Shown here: piece after piece, positions 1 through 9,465 of the stretch
Position numbering within the stretch: the stretch's first letter is position 1
Layout of the letters: each line of letters starts with the position of its first letter
From: Nocardioides sp. Kera G14
GTDB taxonomy: Bacteria; Actinomycetota; Actinomycetes; Propionibacteriales; Nocardioidaceae
Length of the DNA stretch: 64,000 bases
Assembly (NCBI RefSeq): GCF_020715565.1
Contig: NZ_CP085839.1
Location: 1-64,000, forward strand
Reading direction: 5' to 3'
Notes under the pieces: model-generated
Seen by the model: only the letters and a program-made list of their open reading frames with translations
The model's database searches: none
Told to the model about the DNA's origin: nothing
Program-made: the position numbers and the translations under genes

Positions 1-1173
1 GTGGGGTTCGTCGAGCTGGCCGTCATCGGTGCGGTCGGACTGCTCGGTCCCCTCCTCGCCCTCCCGAGGGCGTGGCATCTCCCCGTCGTCCTCGGCGAGC
101 TGCTCGGCGGCATCGTGCTCGGCCCGACCGGCTTCGGCTACCTCGACGCCAGGGAGCCGACCCTCAACTTCCTTGCGGACATGGGCTTCGCGCTCGTCAT
201 GTTCGTGGCCGGCACCCATGTCCCGGTCCGCGACCCCCGCCTGCGGGACGCCCTCGGTCGCGGCCTCGTCCGCGCGATCCTGGTGGGCGTGGCAGCTGTC
301 GCCGCCGGCCTCGCCCTGGACAGGGTCTTCGACATTCCCCACTGGAGTCTGTACGCCGTCCTGATGGCCTCCTCGAGCGCCGCACTCGTCCTCCCGGTGA
401 TCGACGAGCTCCACCTGAGCGGGCCGAGGATCATCGAGCTGCTGCCCCAGGTCGCGGTCGCCGATGCCGTCTGCATCGTGGCCCTCCCGCTCGCGATCGA
501 GCCCGACCGCGCCGGCCATGCGGCACTCGGGGCGCTCGCCGTCATCGGCGCCGCCGCCGTGGTCTTCGCCGTCCTCTGGTGGCTCGAGCGCGAGGGCGTC
601 CGCAAGCGCGTGCACGACGTCTCCGAGGAGCGGCTCTTCGCCACCGAGCTGCGGGTCCAGCTCGTCATCCTCTCCGCCATGGCCGCGCTCGCCGTGGCGA
701 CCGGCATCTCGATCATGCTCGCCGGTTTCGCCTTCGGCATCGCCGTCAACGCGGTGGGGGAGCCGCGGCGGCTGGCGAAGCAGCTCTTCGCGCTGACCGA
801 GGGCGTCTTCTCACCGCTCTTCTTCGTCTGGCTCGGCGCCTCGCTGCAGCTGCGCAGCTTCGCCGACCACCCGGAGATGCTCGGGCTCGGTGTCCTGCTG
901 GGCGCAGGCGCGATCGTGACCCATCTCGTCCCGAAGCTGCTCGGACAGCCGGCGCCGCTCGGGCTGATGGCCGCCGCGCAGCTCGGTGTACCCAGCGCCG
1001 CGGTCACGGTCGGCACGGAGCAGGGGCTGCTCCGACCCGGTGAGGGATCGGCGCTGATGCTCGGCGCGCTCGTCACGGTTGGGGTCGCCGTACTGGGCGG
1101 GGCCTGGTCTGCGCGCGAGGAGCGTGCTGGACGATTGACGGGCCGATTGGAAGGCCCGACGTCGGCCGCCTAG
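1..1173 (+). CDS. Cation:proton antiporter, Kef/CPA2-type
   Basis: Polytopic inner-membrane protein of 390 aa, almost entirely hydrophobic, with about a dozen candidate membrane segments. The first segments carry the GPLLA...LPVVLGELLGGIVLGPTGFG pattern typical of Kef/NapA-type Na+(K+)/H+ exchangers (CPA2 superfamily). A single charged cytoplasmic-type loop near residues 195-215 (rich in Arg, Glu and Lys) separates two hydrophobic halves. No C-terminal RCK/TrkA nucleotide-binding domain is present, so this is a bare transport domain. A GTG codon sits at base 1 of the window and gives a plausible N-terminus, but the true start could lie upstream, so treat the 5' end as possibly incomplete. The transported ion cannot be told from sequence. 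The SRP RNA gene follows immediately. Confidence 0.85.
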   Translation: MGFVELAVIGAVGLLGPLLALPRAWHLPVVLGELLGGIVLGPTGFGYLDAREPTLNFLADMGFALVMFVAGTHVPVRDPRLRDALGRGLVRAILVGVAAVAAGLALDRVFDIPHWSLYAVLMASSSAALVLPVIDELHLSGPRIIELLPQVAVADAVCIVALPLAIEPDRAGHAALGALAVIGAAAVVFAVLWWLEREGVRKRVHDVSEERLFATELRVQLVILSAMAALAVATGISIMLAGFAFGIAVNAVGEPRRLAKQLFALTEGVFSPLFFVWLGASLQLRSFADHPEMLGLGVLLGAGAIVTHLVPKLLGQPAPLGLMAAAQLGVPSAAVTVGTEQGLLRPGEGSALMLGALVTVGVAVLGGAWSAREERAGRLTGRLEGPTSAA

Positions 1174-1177
1174 ACTC

Positions 1178-1273
1178 TCCGGCAACCCCCTCGTGGCGGC
1201 ATCTCGCCGAACCTCCCCAGGGCCGGAAGGCAGCAAGGATACGTGAGCTCTGTCGGGTACGAGGGGGCCTTTT
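1178..1273 (+). ncRNA. ffs: Signal recognition particle RNA (4.5S, small bacterial type)
   Basis: The closing helix pairs CCCCCTCGT (1186-1194) with ACGAGGGGG (1259-1267). The apical part contains the universally conserved SRP domain IV segment GGCCGGAAGGCAGCAAGG (1221-1238 region) with its GNAR tetraloop and the asymmetric internal loop that binds Ffh. A short T run (CCTTTTC) follows the helix and can end transcription. It is the RNA scaffold of the co-translational membrane-targeting particle. Exact ends are estimated to within a few bases. Confidence 0.93.
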
Positions 1274-1284
1274 CATGTCCGATG

Positions 1285-1300
1285 ACTTGAAATTTCAGGT
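1285..1300. promoter_or_regulatory. 16-bp palindrome upstream of azoR, candidate operator
   Basis: ACTTGAAATTTCAGGT is a palindrome except for one position pair. It lies 75 bp before the azoreductase start. A second, weaker dyad TTC-N7-GAA is at 1333-1345. Since an HxlR-family regulator gene follows azoR, this is a reasonable operator candidate, but no binding site is proven. Confidence 0.4.
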
Positions 1301-1374
1301 TTGAGGAATGGATCTGCGAAAGTAGTGGTTCCTTCTAATAACGAAGTTCCTCTCACCTGACCAGGAGACACCAC

Positions 1375-2031
1375 ATGTCCCTTCTTCGCATCGACTCCTC
1401 CGTCCTCGGCCCGTACTCCTCGAGCCGCGCCCTGGCCGACACCGTCGTCGACAACTGGAAGGCCGAGCACGCCGGGGAGACCGTCGTCACCCGCGACCTC
1501 GCCGCCAAGCCCGTCCTCGCGACCGACTGGATCGCGGCCGTCTCCGGCAACCAGACCCCGGCCGACCAGCGCACACCCGAGCAGGCCGCTGCGCTCGCCC
1601 TCGCCGACGAGCTCTTCACCGAGCTGAAGTCGGCCGAGACCATCGTCGTCGCCACCGGCCTCTACAACTGGGGCGTCAACCAGCTCCTCAAGGCCTACAT
1701 CGACCAGGTCATCGTCGGCGGCGGCATCGAGGCCGGCGAGTTCCTCAAGGGCAAGGACGTCGCGATCGTCATCGCCCGTGGCGGCTACTACGGCGAGGAC
1801 GGCCCGAAGGCCGGTTGGGACCACAGCATCGACTACCTCGTCCGCATCTTCGGCGAGGTCTGGGGCGCGAATGTGCGGATCGTCGACCGCGACTTCACCC
1901 TCGTCGGCGTCAACCCGGCCCTCGACGCGTTCAAGGAGCAGGGCGCGGCGCTCAAGGAGGCCGCCCAGGTCAAGGCCGAGGTCGTCGGCAAGGAGCTCGC
2001 GTCGGCGTACGCCGAGCGCAAGTCCGCCTGA
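1375..2031 (+). CDS. azoR: FMN-dependent NADH-azoreductase
   Basis: 218-aa flavodoxin-like fold protein of the AzoR / NAD(P)H quinone reductase family. The N-terminus MSLLRIDSSVLGPYSSSR gives the phosphate-binding loop for FMN (S-x4-S-x-SR pattern, residues ~8-17). The segment ATGLYNWGVNQLLKAYIDQV (~92-111) corresponds to the family's P-x-YN-x-x-x-P-x-x-LK-x-x-D motif around the flavin, though Pro is replaced by Thr/Gly here. Members perform two-electron reduction of quinones and azo compounds in the cytoplasm. The start is supported by an AGGAG at 1363-1367, 7 bp before the ATG. The next gene on the same strand is an HxlR regulator, a pairing like YodB/AzoR1 of Bacillus, which suggests electrophile or quinone stress control (inference). 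Confidence 0.9.
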   Translation: MSLLRIDSSVLGPYSSSRALADTVVDNWKAEHAGETVVTRDLAAKPVLATDWIAAVSGNQTPADQRTPEQAAALALADELFTELKSAETIVVATGLYNWGVNQLLKAYIDQVIVGGGIEAGEFLKGKDVAIVIARGGYYGEDGPKAGWDHSIDYLVRIFGEVWGANVRIVDRDFTLVGVNPALDAFKEQGAALKEAAQVKAEVVGKELASAYAERKSA

Positions 2032-2038
2032 TGTGTGA

Positions 2039-2088
2039 GGGTTGTGAGTGCCTCGCCACGCTCTGACGTGGTGGGGCGCTCACAACCC
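2039..2088 (+). promoter_or_regulatory. Long hairpin between azoR and hxlR
   Basis: GGGTTGTGAG (2039-2048) is exactly complementary to CTCACAACCC (2079-2088). An inner CCACG/CGTGG helix extends the structure. There is no T tract after it, and the GGGAGG ribosome site of the HxlR gene starts just 3 bp later. It could be a processing or attenuation structure, or a dyad operator for autoregulation. Confidence 0.6.
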
Positions 2089-2103
2089 GAGGGAGGCTGA
2101 AGC

Positions 2104-2454
2104 ATGGAGCACAGCGCACCGCAGTGCGACGCGTCGCTGAGCGCTGCCTTCGGCATCCTGGGCAAGCGCTGGAACGGCGTCATCATCGGCGTCCTCGCCG
2201 AGGGCGACGCGGGCTTCGCCGACCTCTCCCGCGGGCTCGGCTCCCAGATCAGCGACTCGGTGCTCTCCTCACGGCTGACCGAGCTGAGCGAGCTCGGGCT
2301 GATCTCGCGCGAGGTCACCGCAGGCCCGCCGGTGTCGGTGCACTACTCGCTGACCGAGTCCGGTCGAGCGCTCATCCCCGCGCTCGACGCGCTCGCCGGC
2401 TGGGCCAAGCTCCACCTGGAGCCGGCCGGGGCTCCTGTCCCCGCCTCCGACTAG
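2104..2454 (+). CDS. HxlR-family winged-helix regulator
   Basis: 116-aa protein with the HxlR (MarR-like) winged helix: CDASLSAAFGILGKRWNGVIIGVLAEG, then the recognition helix SDSVLSSRLTELSELGLISREV and wing residues VHYSLTESGRAL. The N-terminal Cys8 in APQCDA matches the conserved Cys used as a thiol switch by YodB/HypR relatives, so a redox or quinone sensing role is plausible. The neighbouring azoR gene is the likely target (inference). GGGAGG precedes the ATG at good spacing. The stop codon TAG doubles as the first bases of the likely -10 box of dnaX. Confidence 0.88.
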   Translation: MEHSAPQCDASLSAAFGILGKRWNGVIIGVLAEGDAGFADLSRGLGSQISDSVLSSRLTELSELGLISREVTAGPPVSVHYSLTESGRALIPALDALAGWAKLHLEPAGAPVPASD

Positions 2455-2457
2455 TCT
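2452..2457 (+). promoter_or_regulatory. -10 hexamer for leaderless dnaX transcript
   Basis: TAGTCT ends exactly 6 bp before the GTG start of dnaX, with no ribosome-binding site between. This is the spacing expected if transcription begins at the start codon. Confidence 0.5.
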
Positions 2458-2463
2458 CGTCGC

Positions 2464-4566
2464 GTGGACTCTGCCGGATCTCCGGGGCCTCTGGCCCTCT
2501 ATCGCCGCTACCGTCCCGAGACCTTCGCCGAGGTGATCGGCCAGGACCACGTGACGACGCCGCTGCGCGCTGCGCTGGCGAACAACCGGGTCAACCACGC
2601 CTACCTCTTCAGCGGTCCGCGCGGCTGCGGCAAGACCACCTCGGCCCGCATCCTCGCCCGTGCCCTGAACTGCGAGAAGGCGCCGATCGCAGACCCCTGC
2701 GGTGAGTGCGAGTCCTGCCGAGACCTCGCCCGCGGCGGCCCCGGCTCGATCGACGTGATCGAGATCGACGCCGCCTCGCACGGTGGTGTCGACGACGCCC
2801 GCGACCTGCGTGAGAAGGCCTTCTTCGCGCCGGTGAAGTCGCGCTACAAGGTCTACATCATCGATGAGGCCCACATGGTCTCGACGCAGGGCTTCAACGC
2901 TCTGCTCAAGCTTGTCGAGGAGCCCCCGGAGCACCTCCGCTTCATCTTCGCGACCACCGAGCCCGAGAAGGTCATCCCGACCATCCGCTCGCGCACCCAC
3001 CACTACCCCTTCCGCCTCATCCCGCCGAAGCTGCTCTCCGGCTACCTCTCCGAGATCTGTACGTCGGAGGGTGTCGCCGTCGAACCGGCGGCGCTGCCCC
3101 TCGTCGTCCGTGCCGGTGCCGGGTCGGCCCGTGACACGCTTTCGGTGATGGACCAGCTCCTCGGAGGTGCCGGTCCTGAGGGTGTGACCTACGAGCTCGC
3201 CGCAGGGCTCCTGGGCTACACCCCGGACACGCTGCTCGACGAGGCCGTCGACGCGTTCGCCGCCGGTGACGGCGCCTCCGTCTTCGGCGTCGTCGACAAG
3301 GTGATCGAGACCGGACAGGACCCGCGCCGCTTCACCGAGGACCTGCTGCGTCGGCTGCGCGATCTCGTGATCATCTCGGCCGTTCCCGAGGCGACCGCCT
3401 CGGGCCTCATCGATGTGGCCTCCGACGCCGCCGAGCGGCTCGAGGCCCAGGCCCGTCGCTTCGGCGCCTCGGAGCTGTCGCGTGCGGCCGACCTGGTCGC
3501 CACGGGTCTCACCGAGATGCGGGGTGCGACCGCTCCGCGTCTGCTGCTCGAGCTGATCTGTGCGCGGGTGCTCCTTCCCGGTGCCGACGGTGCCGCCGGT
3601 CTGGGCGCTCGGGTCGACCGCCTCGAGCGGCGGCTCGCCGTCGGTGGATCGATCTCCGAGGCTCCTGCTCCCGCTGCCCCCGTCGCGCCCGCGCAGGACC
3701 GGCCTGAGCGGGCTCCTTCCGTCGGTGCCCCCGACGCCCAGCCCACGCCTCCGGCGCCCGGTGTCGGTGGTCCTGCTGCCGCCCGCGCCGCGATCGCCCG
3801 CGACGCGGCTGACGCCGGTTCGCCCCCGCGGGAGACCCCGCCCGCGCAGCCTCCGGCCCCGCCGAGCCACGAGGTTGCGCCCCCGTCGCCACCGACGACC
3901 GAGCCTCCGGACTGGAGCGTCCCGCCGGCCGCTTCCCCGACGTCAGTTCCTGCGCCCGATCTGAGCGACACGCCGGCGGCTCCGGCGAGCGGCGGTGCGC
4001 CCGCAGGGTTCGGGACCGTCGACGTACGCCGGGTCTGGCCCGACATCGTGGAGTCGACCAAGTCCAAGAAGCGGCTGGCGTGGATGCACCTCACCCAGAA
4101 CAGCCAGGTGATGGGGCTCGAGGGCGACGTACTCACGCTCGGCTTCGTCAACCAGGGCGCACGGGACTCCTTCGCCAACAGCGGCTCCGACGCGATCGTC
4201 GCCCAGGCCGTCGTCGACGTCATCGGTGCGCAGTGGAAGATCAACGCCATCGTCGCGCCCGGTGCCCAGCCCGGGGTCGTCTCCGCAGGGCCGTCGGGCT
4301 CGGGGGCCGCGCAGCCCGCAGGAGCGCAAGACGCGACTCGACCGCAGGAAACTCCGAACTCGGCGGAGGCGCCGCCGTGGGCGACCTCGGAGCCTGCGGC
4401 TCCGTCGGCCGGCCCGGGGGAGCCCCCTGCGCCCGACTGGTCCAGCCCTGACAACGCGGCCGGCTTCGACGACGAGGTGACCGACGACGACAGCCTCGGC
4501 GGGGCGGAGCTGCTCGCGCGCGAGCTCGGCGCGACCGTCATCGAAGAGATCCCGCACCAGCAGTGA
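2464..4566 (+). CDS. dnaX: DNA polymerase III subunit gamma/tau
   Basis: 700-aa AAA+ clamp-loader subunit. Visible features are Walker A GPRGCGKTTSAR (residues ~51-62), the four-Cys zinc module C-x8-C-x2-C-x2-C just after it, the Walker B/DEAH-type IIDEAHMVS (~136-144) and the Sensor 1 / SRC region (IRSRTHHY). Residues ~1-370 are the clamp-loader core. About 390-520 is a Pro/Ala-rich linker, then a folded tau-type domain (~525-610), another disordered segment and an acidic C-terminus. It loads the sliding clamp and couples polymerase cores at the fork. I saw no slippery A-run that would make a short gamma form by frameshifting. The GTG start follows a leaderless-type -10. The gene order dnaX-ebfC-recR is widespread in bacteria. 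Confidence 0.97.
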   Translation: MDSAGSPGPLALYRRYRPETFAEVIGQDHVTTPLRAALANNRVNHAYLFSGPRGCGKTTSARILARALNCEKAPIADPCGECESCRDLARGGPGSIDVIEIDAASHGGVDDARDLREKAFFAPVKSRYKVYIIDEAHMVSTQGFNALLKLVEEPPEHLRFIFATTEPEKVIPTIRSRTHHYPFRLIPPKLLSGYLSEICTSEGVAVEPAALPLVVRAGAGSARDTLSVMDQLLGGAGPEGVTYELAAGLLGYTPDTLLDEAVDAFAAGDGASVFGVVDKVIETGQDPRRFTEDLLRRLRDLVIISAVPEATASGLIDVASDAAERLEAQARRFGASELSRAADLVATGLTEMRGATAPRLLLELICARVLLPGADGAAGLGARVDRLERRLAVGGSISEAPAPAAPVAPAQDRPERAPSVGAPDAQPTPPAPGVGGPAAARAAIARDAADAGSPPRETPPAQPPAPPSHEVAPPSPPTTEPPDWSVPPAASPTSVPAPDLSDTPAAPASGGAPAGFGTVDVRRVWPDIVESTKSKKRLAWMHLTQNSQVMGLEGDVLTLGFVNQGARDSFANSGSDAIVAQAVVDVIGAQWKINAIVAPGAQPGVVSAGPSGSGAAQPAGAQDATRPQETPNSAEAPPWATSEPAAPSAGPGEPPAPDWSSPDNAAGFDDEVTDDDSLGGAELLARELGATVIEEIPHQQ

Positions 4567-4578
4567 GAGGCTTCGACC

Positions 4579-4959
4579 ATGAGTGAGAACCCGTTCGGCA
4601 ACCTCGACCTCAACGCCCTGCTCGGGCAGGCGCAGGCGATGCAGGCCAACCTCGCCGAGGCGCAGGAGCGCCTGGCCGAGTCCACCGTCACCGGCACCGT
4701 GGCCGGCGGCGCTGTCACGGTCACGGTCAGCGGTGTGGGGGAGCTGGTCAAGGTCGACCTCAAGACCGGCGAGTTCGACGGCTCCGACCCCGACGCCCTG
4801 GCCGACCTCGGCGACCTGATAGTCGCCGCCTACCGCGACGCCAAGGCGCAGGCCGACGCGCTCGCGAGCCAGAGCCTCGGCCCGATCACCGGTGGTCCGG
4901 GCGGCCTCCTCGGCGGCAACGACGACCCGCAGGCGCCTCCGCGCAAGCTCGGCTTCTAG
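4579..4959 (+). CDS. ebfC: YbaB/EbfC nucleoid-associated protein
   Basis: 126-aa member of the YbaB/EbfC DNA-binding family. The central region is the family core: [22 protein letters not shown] (helix), an alternating beta stretch [20 protein letters not shown], and a helix with the [18 protein letters not shown] pattern. Members form dimers that coat or bend DNA and lie between dnaX and recR in most bacteria, as here. The gap to dnaX is 12 bp, so they are very probably co-transcribed. Confidence 0.93.
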   Translation: MSENPFGNLDLNALLGQAQAMQANLAEAQERLAESTVTGTVAGGAVTVTVSGVGELVKVDLKTGEFDGSDPDALADLGDLIVAAYRDAKAQADALASQSLGPITGGPGGLLGGNDDPQAPPRKLGF

Positions 4960-4970
4960 AGAGTAGATAC

Positions 4971-5567
4971 GTGTACGAAGGCGTCGTCCAGGACCTCATC
5001 GACGAGCTCGGCCGGCTACCGGGCGTGGGTCCGAAGTCTGCCCAGCGGATCGCGTTCCACCTGCTCCAGGCCGACCCGCACGACGTCGAGCGGCTCGCGC
5101 AGACACTCACCGAGGTGAAGCGGCGGGTGAAGTTCTGCTCCCTCTGCTTCAACGTGTCCGAGGAGGACACCTGCCGGATCTGCCGTGACCCCCGGCGTGA
5201 CCCGAGCGTGCTCTGCGTCGTGGAGGAGTACAAGGACGTCGTCGCGATCGAACGGACGCGGGAGTTCAAGGGCCGCTATCACGTGCTGGGTGGGGCGATC
5301 AGCCCGATCGACGGCATCGGCCCGGAGCAGCTCCACATCCGCGAGCTCATGCAGCGTCTCAACGACACCACCATCACCGAGATCATCCTCGCGACCGACC
5401 CGAACCTCGAGGGCGAGGCCACGGCGACCTACCTCACGAGACAGCTCAGCCCCCTGGGGTTGCGCGTCACGCGTCTTGCGAGTGGACTGCCGGTGGGTGG
5501 TGACCTGGAGTACGCCGACGAGGTCACCCTCGGCAGAGCATTCGCCGGTCGGCGTACCGCCGAATGA
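4971..5567 (+). CDS. recR: Recombination mediator RecR
   Basis: 198-aa RecR. The N-terminal helix-hairpin-helix is [20 protein letters not shown] (residues ~14-33). The C4 zinc finger is [16 protein letters not shown] (~57-72). The Toprim domain begins [14 protein letters not shown], and the C-terminal Walker-B-like [24 protein letters not shown] region completes the family. RecR works with RecF/RecO to load RecA at gapped DNA. It starts 11 bp after ebfC in the same operon. GTG is the start. Confidence 0.97.
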   Translation: MYEGVVQDLIDELGRLPGVGPKSAQRIAFHLLQADPHDVERLAQTLTEVKRRVKFCSLCFNVSEEDTCRICRDPRRDPSVLCVVEEYKDVVAIERTREFKGRYHVLGGAISPIDGIGPEQLHIRELMQRLNDTTITEIILATDPNLEGEATATYLTRQLSPLGLRVTRLASGLPVGGDLEYADEVTLGRAFAGRRTAE

Positions 5568-5586
5568 CGCACAGGAGGGCACGACG

Positions 5587-6189
5587 ATGACCGACACCGA
5601 AGACTTCGCCGCGGAGATCGCCGACCAGGTCGAGTCGTTCCTGCTGGCGCTCCGGGCGGTCGGGAACGAGGCCGATGCCGGCCGCGGCATCCCGTTGCTC
5701 CTGCTGGAGATCAGCCAGGTCCTGCTCGCAGGGGCGCGGCTCGGCGTACAGCAGGACTTCGAGCCCCGCGAGGAGTTCCAGCCCGACGTCGGCCCGGAGG
5801 CGGACGTCGACGGGCTGCGGTTGCGGCTGGCCGACATCCTCGGCGACCTCGACACCTACAGCTTCGTCTTCGACCCCTACGCGCCCGAGGTGGTCGACAG
5901 CCAGCTCTCCGACGACCTGACCTCGATCGCGGCCGACTTGGAGAACGGGCTGCGGCACTTCCGCCGCGGCGACCTGGCCGAGGCGCTGTGGTGGTGGCAG
6001 TTCTCCTACGTCAACAACTGGGGCAACCTCGCCGGCGCGGCGCTCAACGCGCTCCTCGCGGTCGTCGCCCACAACCGGCTCGACGCAGAGCCGTTCACAG
6101 GCGAGGACGAGGACCTCGCCGTGGCCGAGGAAGTCCTCGACGTCTCGCCAGTAGTCGCCGATGAGAAACTGACTAGCGCTGACGCCTAG
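5587..6189 (+). CDS. DUF5063 domain protein
   Basis: 200-aa acidic, soluble, mostly helical protein matching the actinobacterial DUF5063 family (function unknown), which is commonly found directly downstream of recR. The conserved core is [20 protein letters not shown] at the N-terminus and a Trp-rich stretch [20 protein letters not shown] near residues 135-154. The C-terminal ~30 residues are acidic and probably disordered. The start ATG at 5587 follows AGGAGGGC at a good distance. A far longer open frame upstream overlaps recR and is not used. No enzyme motif is visible. Confidence 0.85.
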   Translation: MTDTEDFAAEIADQVESFLLALRAVGNEADAGRGIPLLLLEISQVLLAGARLGVQQDFEPREEFQPDVGPEADVDGLRLRLADILGDLDTYSFVFDPYAPEVVDSQLSDDLTSIAADLENGLRHFRRGDLAEALWWWQFSYVNNWGNLAGAALNALLAVVAHNRLDAEPFTGEDEDLAVAEEVLDVSPVVADEKLTSADA

Positions 6190-6192
6190 ACT
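6187..6192 (+). promoter_or_regulatory. -10 hexamer, probable leaderless aspartokinase start
   Basis: TAGACT, overlapping the preceding stop codon, ends 8 bp before the GTG start of the aspartokinase gene. No Shine-Dalgarno lies between. Confidence 0.4.
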
Positions 6193-6200
6193 TTCCCGAC

Positions 6201-8550
<2,350 letters not shown>

Positions 8551-8584
8551 GCGCAACTTTCCCACCCAGGTGGGGACGTTGCGC
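8551..8584 (+). terminator. Hairpin immediately after asd
   Basis: GCGCAAC (8551-8557) pairs with GTTGCGC (8578-8584), with inner CCCACC/GGTGGG. It begins right after the asd stop codon. It is GC-rich with no clear T run, so it may act together with the next hairpin. Confidence 0.65.
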
Positions 8585-8604
8585 CCGGACCCCGCTCCAG
8601 AACG

Positions 8605-8634
8605 GCAAGAACCCCACCGAGGTGGGGTTCTTGC
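8605..8634. terminator. Strong terminator hairpin between asd and the convergent membrane gene
   Basis: GCAAGAACCCCACC (8605-8618) is perfectly complementary to GGTGGGGTTCTTGC (8621-8634), a 14-bp stem with a 2-nt loop. It works from either strand, ending asd and the minus-strand gene at 8651-9331. Confidence 0.85.
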
Positions 8635-8650
8635 GGCTGGACTCGGTTGA

Positions 8651-9331
8651 TCAGCCGGTTTCGTCGGCGGGCTCGATGTAGTGCGTCATCACCCAATGGC
8701 TGCCGAGGTAGCCGAGCACGCAGAGGACCGGCACGATCACGACGGCCGGCCAGCCGTCGATGGCGTCAAGCAGGAAGAGTCCGCCGATCACAGCCACGAA
8801 GGCGACCGCGAGGAAGCTCGTCGACGTGGCGCTTGGTGCGCGGGAGAGAAATCGGAGCAACGCGCTTCCGAGAATCACGCCGAGAGCCATGATCACCAGG
8901 AGCACGGGGAGTCCGGCGCCACCGCAGCTGGCCGTGCCGCGGATCGACGCGCAGCCCTTGAGCGCAACGGCGCCGACGCCGACCATCACCAGTCCGACCA
9001 CGAGCCCTGTGACGACCGAGGCGGGGACGACGGCCCACGGCGCGCGTGGGGGACGGGGAGCGCGAGGAGCCCGGCGGAGCTTTGCCACCTTGGTACGTCG
9101 GGTGCGCGTCCGTTCTTGCGCCTCATCAGGGAGACTCGCCGAAGGCGTCGGCGTGTCGGCCTCGATCGCCGCAGGAACGGGCGACGCGTCGGCCGTCTCG
9201 ACCGGTTCCTCGTCGACACGACTGACGAAGCGCTCGATCACGCGCTCCTCGCGCTTGGCCTCACGTTTCTTACGACCGAACGCGACCTCGAGCGACGGTC
9301 GTTCGCGATCCTCGGAACCGTCTGACCCCAT
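8651..9331 (-). CDS. Four-TM membrane protein of unknown function
   Basis: 226-aa protein, not recognised. Residues ~1-95 are charged and probably disordered: a Lys/Arg/Glu run FGRKKREAKREERVIER, an acidic Pro/Thr stretch, and an Arg/Pro-rich segment next to the membrane. The rest has four hydrophobic helices (~97-127, 140-162, 172-191 and 195-217). The loop after helix 1 contains two cysteines (CASIRGTASCGG) that could form an extracytoplasmic disulfide. I chose the ATG at 9331 over a longer in-frame extension because the extra residues look like random GC-rich coding. The gene ends against the asd terminators. Confidence 0.7.
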   Translation of the reverse strand: MGSDGSEDRERPSLEVAFGRKKREAKREERVIERFVSRVDEEPVETADASPVPAAIEADTPTPSASLPDEAQERTRTRRTKVAKLRRAPRAPRPPRAPWAVVPASVVTGLVVGLVMVGVGAVALKGCASIRGTASCGGAGLPVLLVIMALGVILGSALLRFLSRAPSATSTSFLAVAFVAVIGGLFLLDAIDGWPAVVIVPVLCVLGYLGSHWVMTHYIEPADETG

Positions 9332-9334
9332 GGC

Positions 9335-9424
9335 GTGAGTGTGCCACGTGACCCTTTCTTGCGCTGGGCCCCCGAGTCGTTCAAGTTCGTGAAGGCGCAT
9401 CTGCGGCGGTTCTACGGTGCCTGA
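9335..9424 (+). CDS. Possible 29-aa small ORF, speculative
   Basis: A GTG-started frame (in-frame stop just upstream at 9323) encodes MSVPRDPFLRWAPESFKF then VKAHLRRFYGA. The aromatic/basic composition looks protein-like, unlike the Arg/Pro/Ser runs of shadow frames here. It lies between the divergent gene at 9331 and the surface-protein gene at 9466. No convincing ribosome site is visible, although short leaderless genes exist in this group. Confidence 0.25.
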   Translation: MSVPRDPFLRWAPESFKFVKAHLRRFYGA

Positions 9425-9465
9425 GTCCGTCTCGGGGCCCGCTTCGCAACCGAAGGACAGGTCCG

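Noticed and set aside
2269..3870. 533-aa minus-strand frame over dnaX
   Set aside because: Lies entirely opposite the conserved clamp-loader motifs and shows no family features.
2464..4566. Programmed frameshift in dnaX producing a short gamma form
   Set aside because: No slippery A/G heptamer with downstream hairpin is visible; the linker is Pro/Ala-rich GC sequence.
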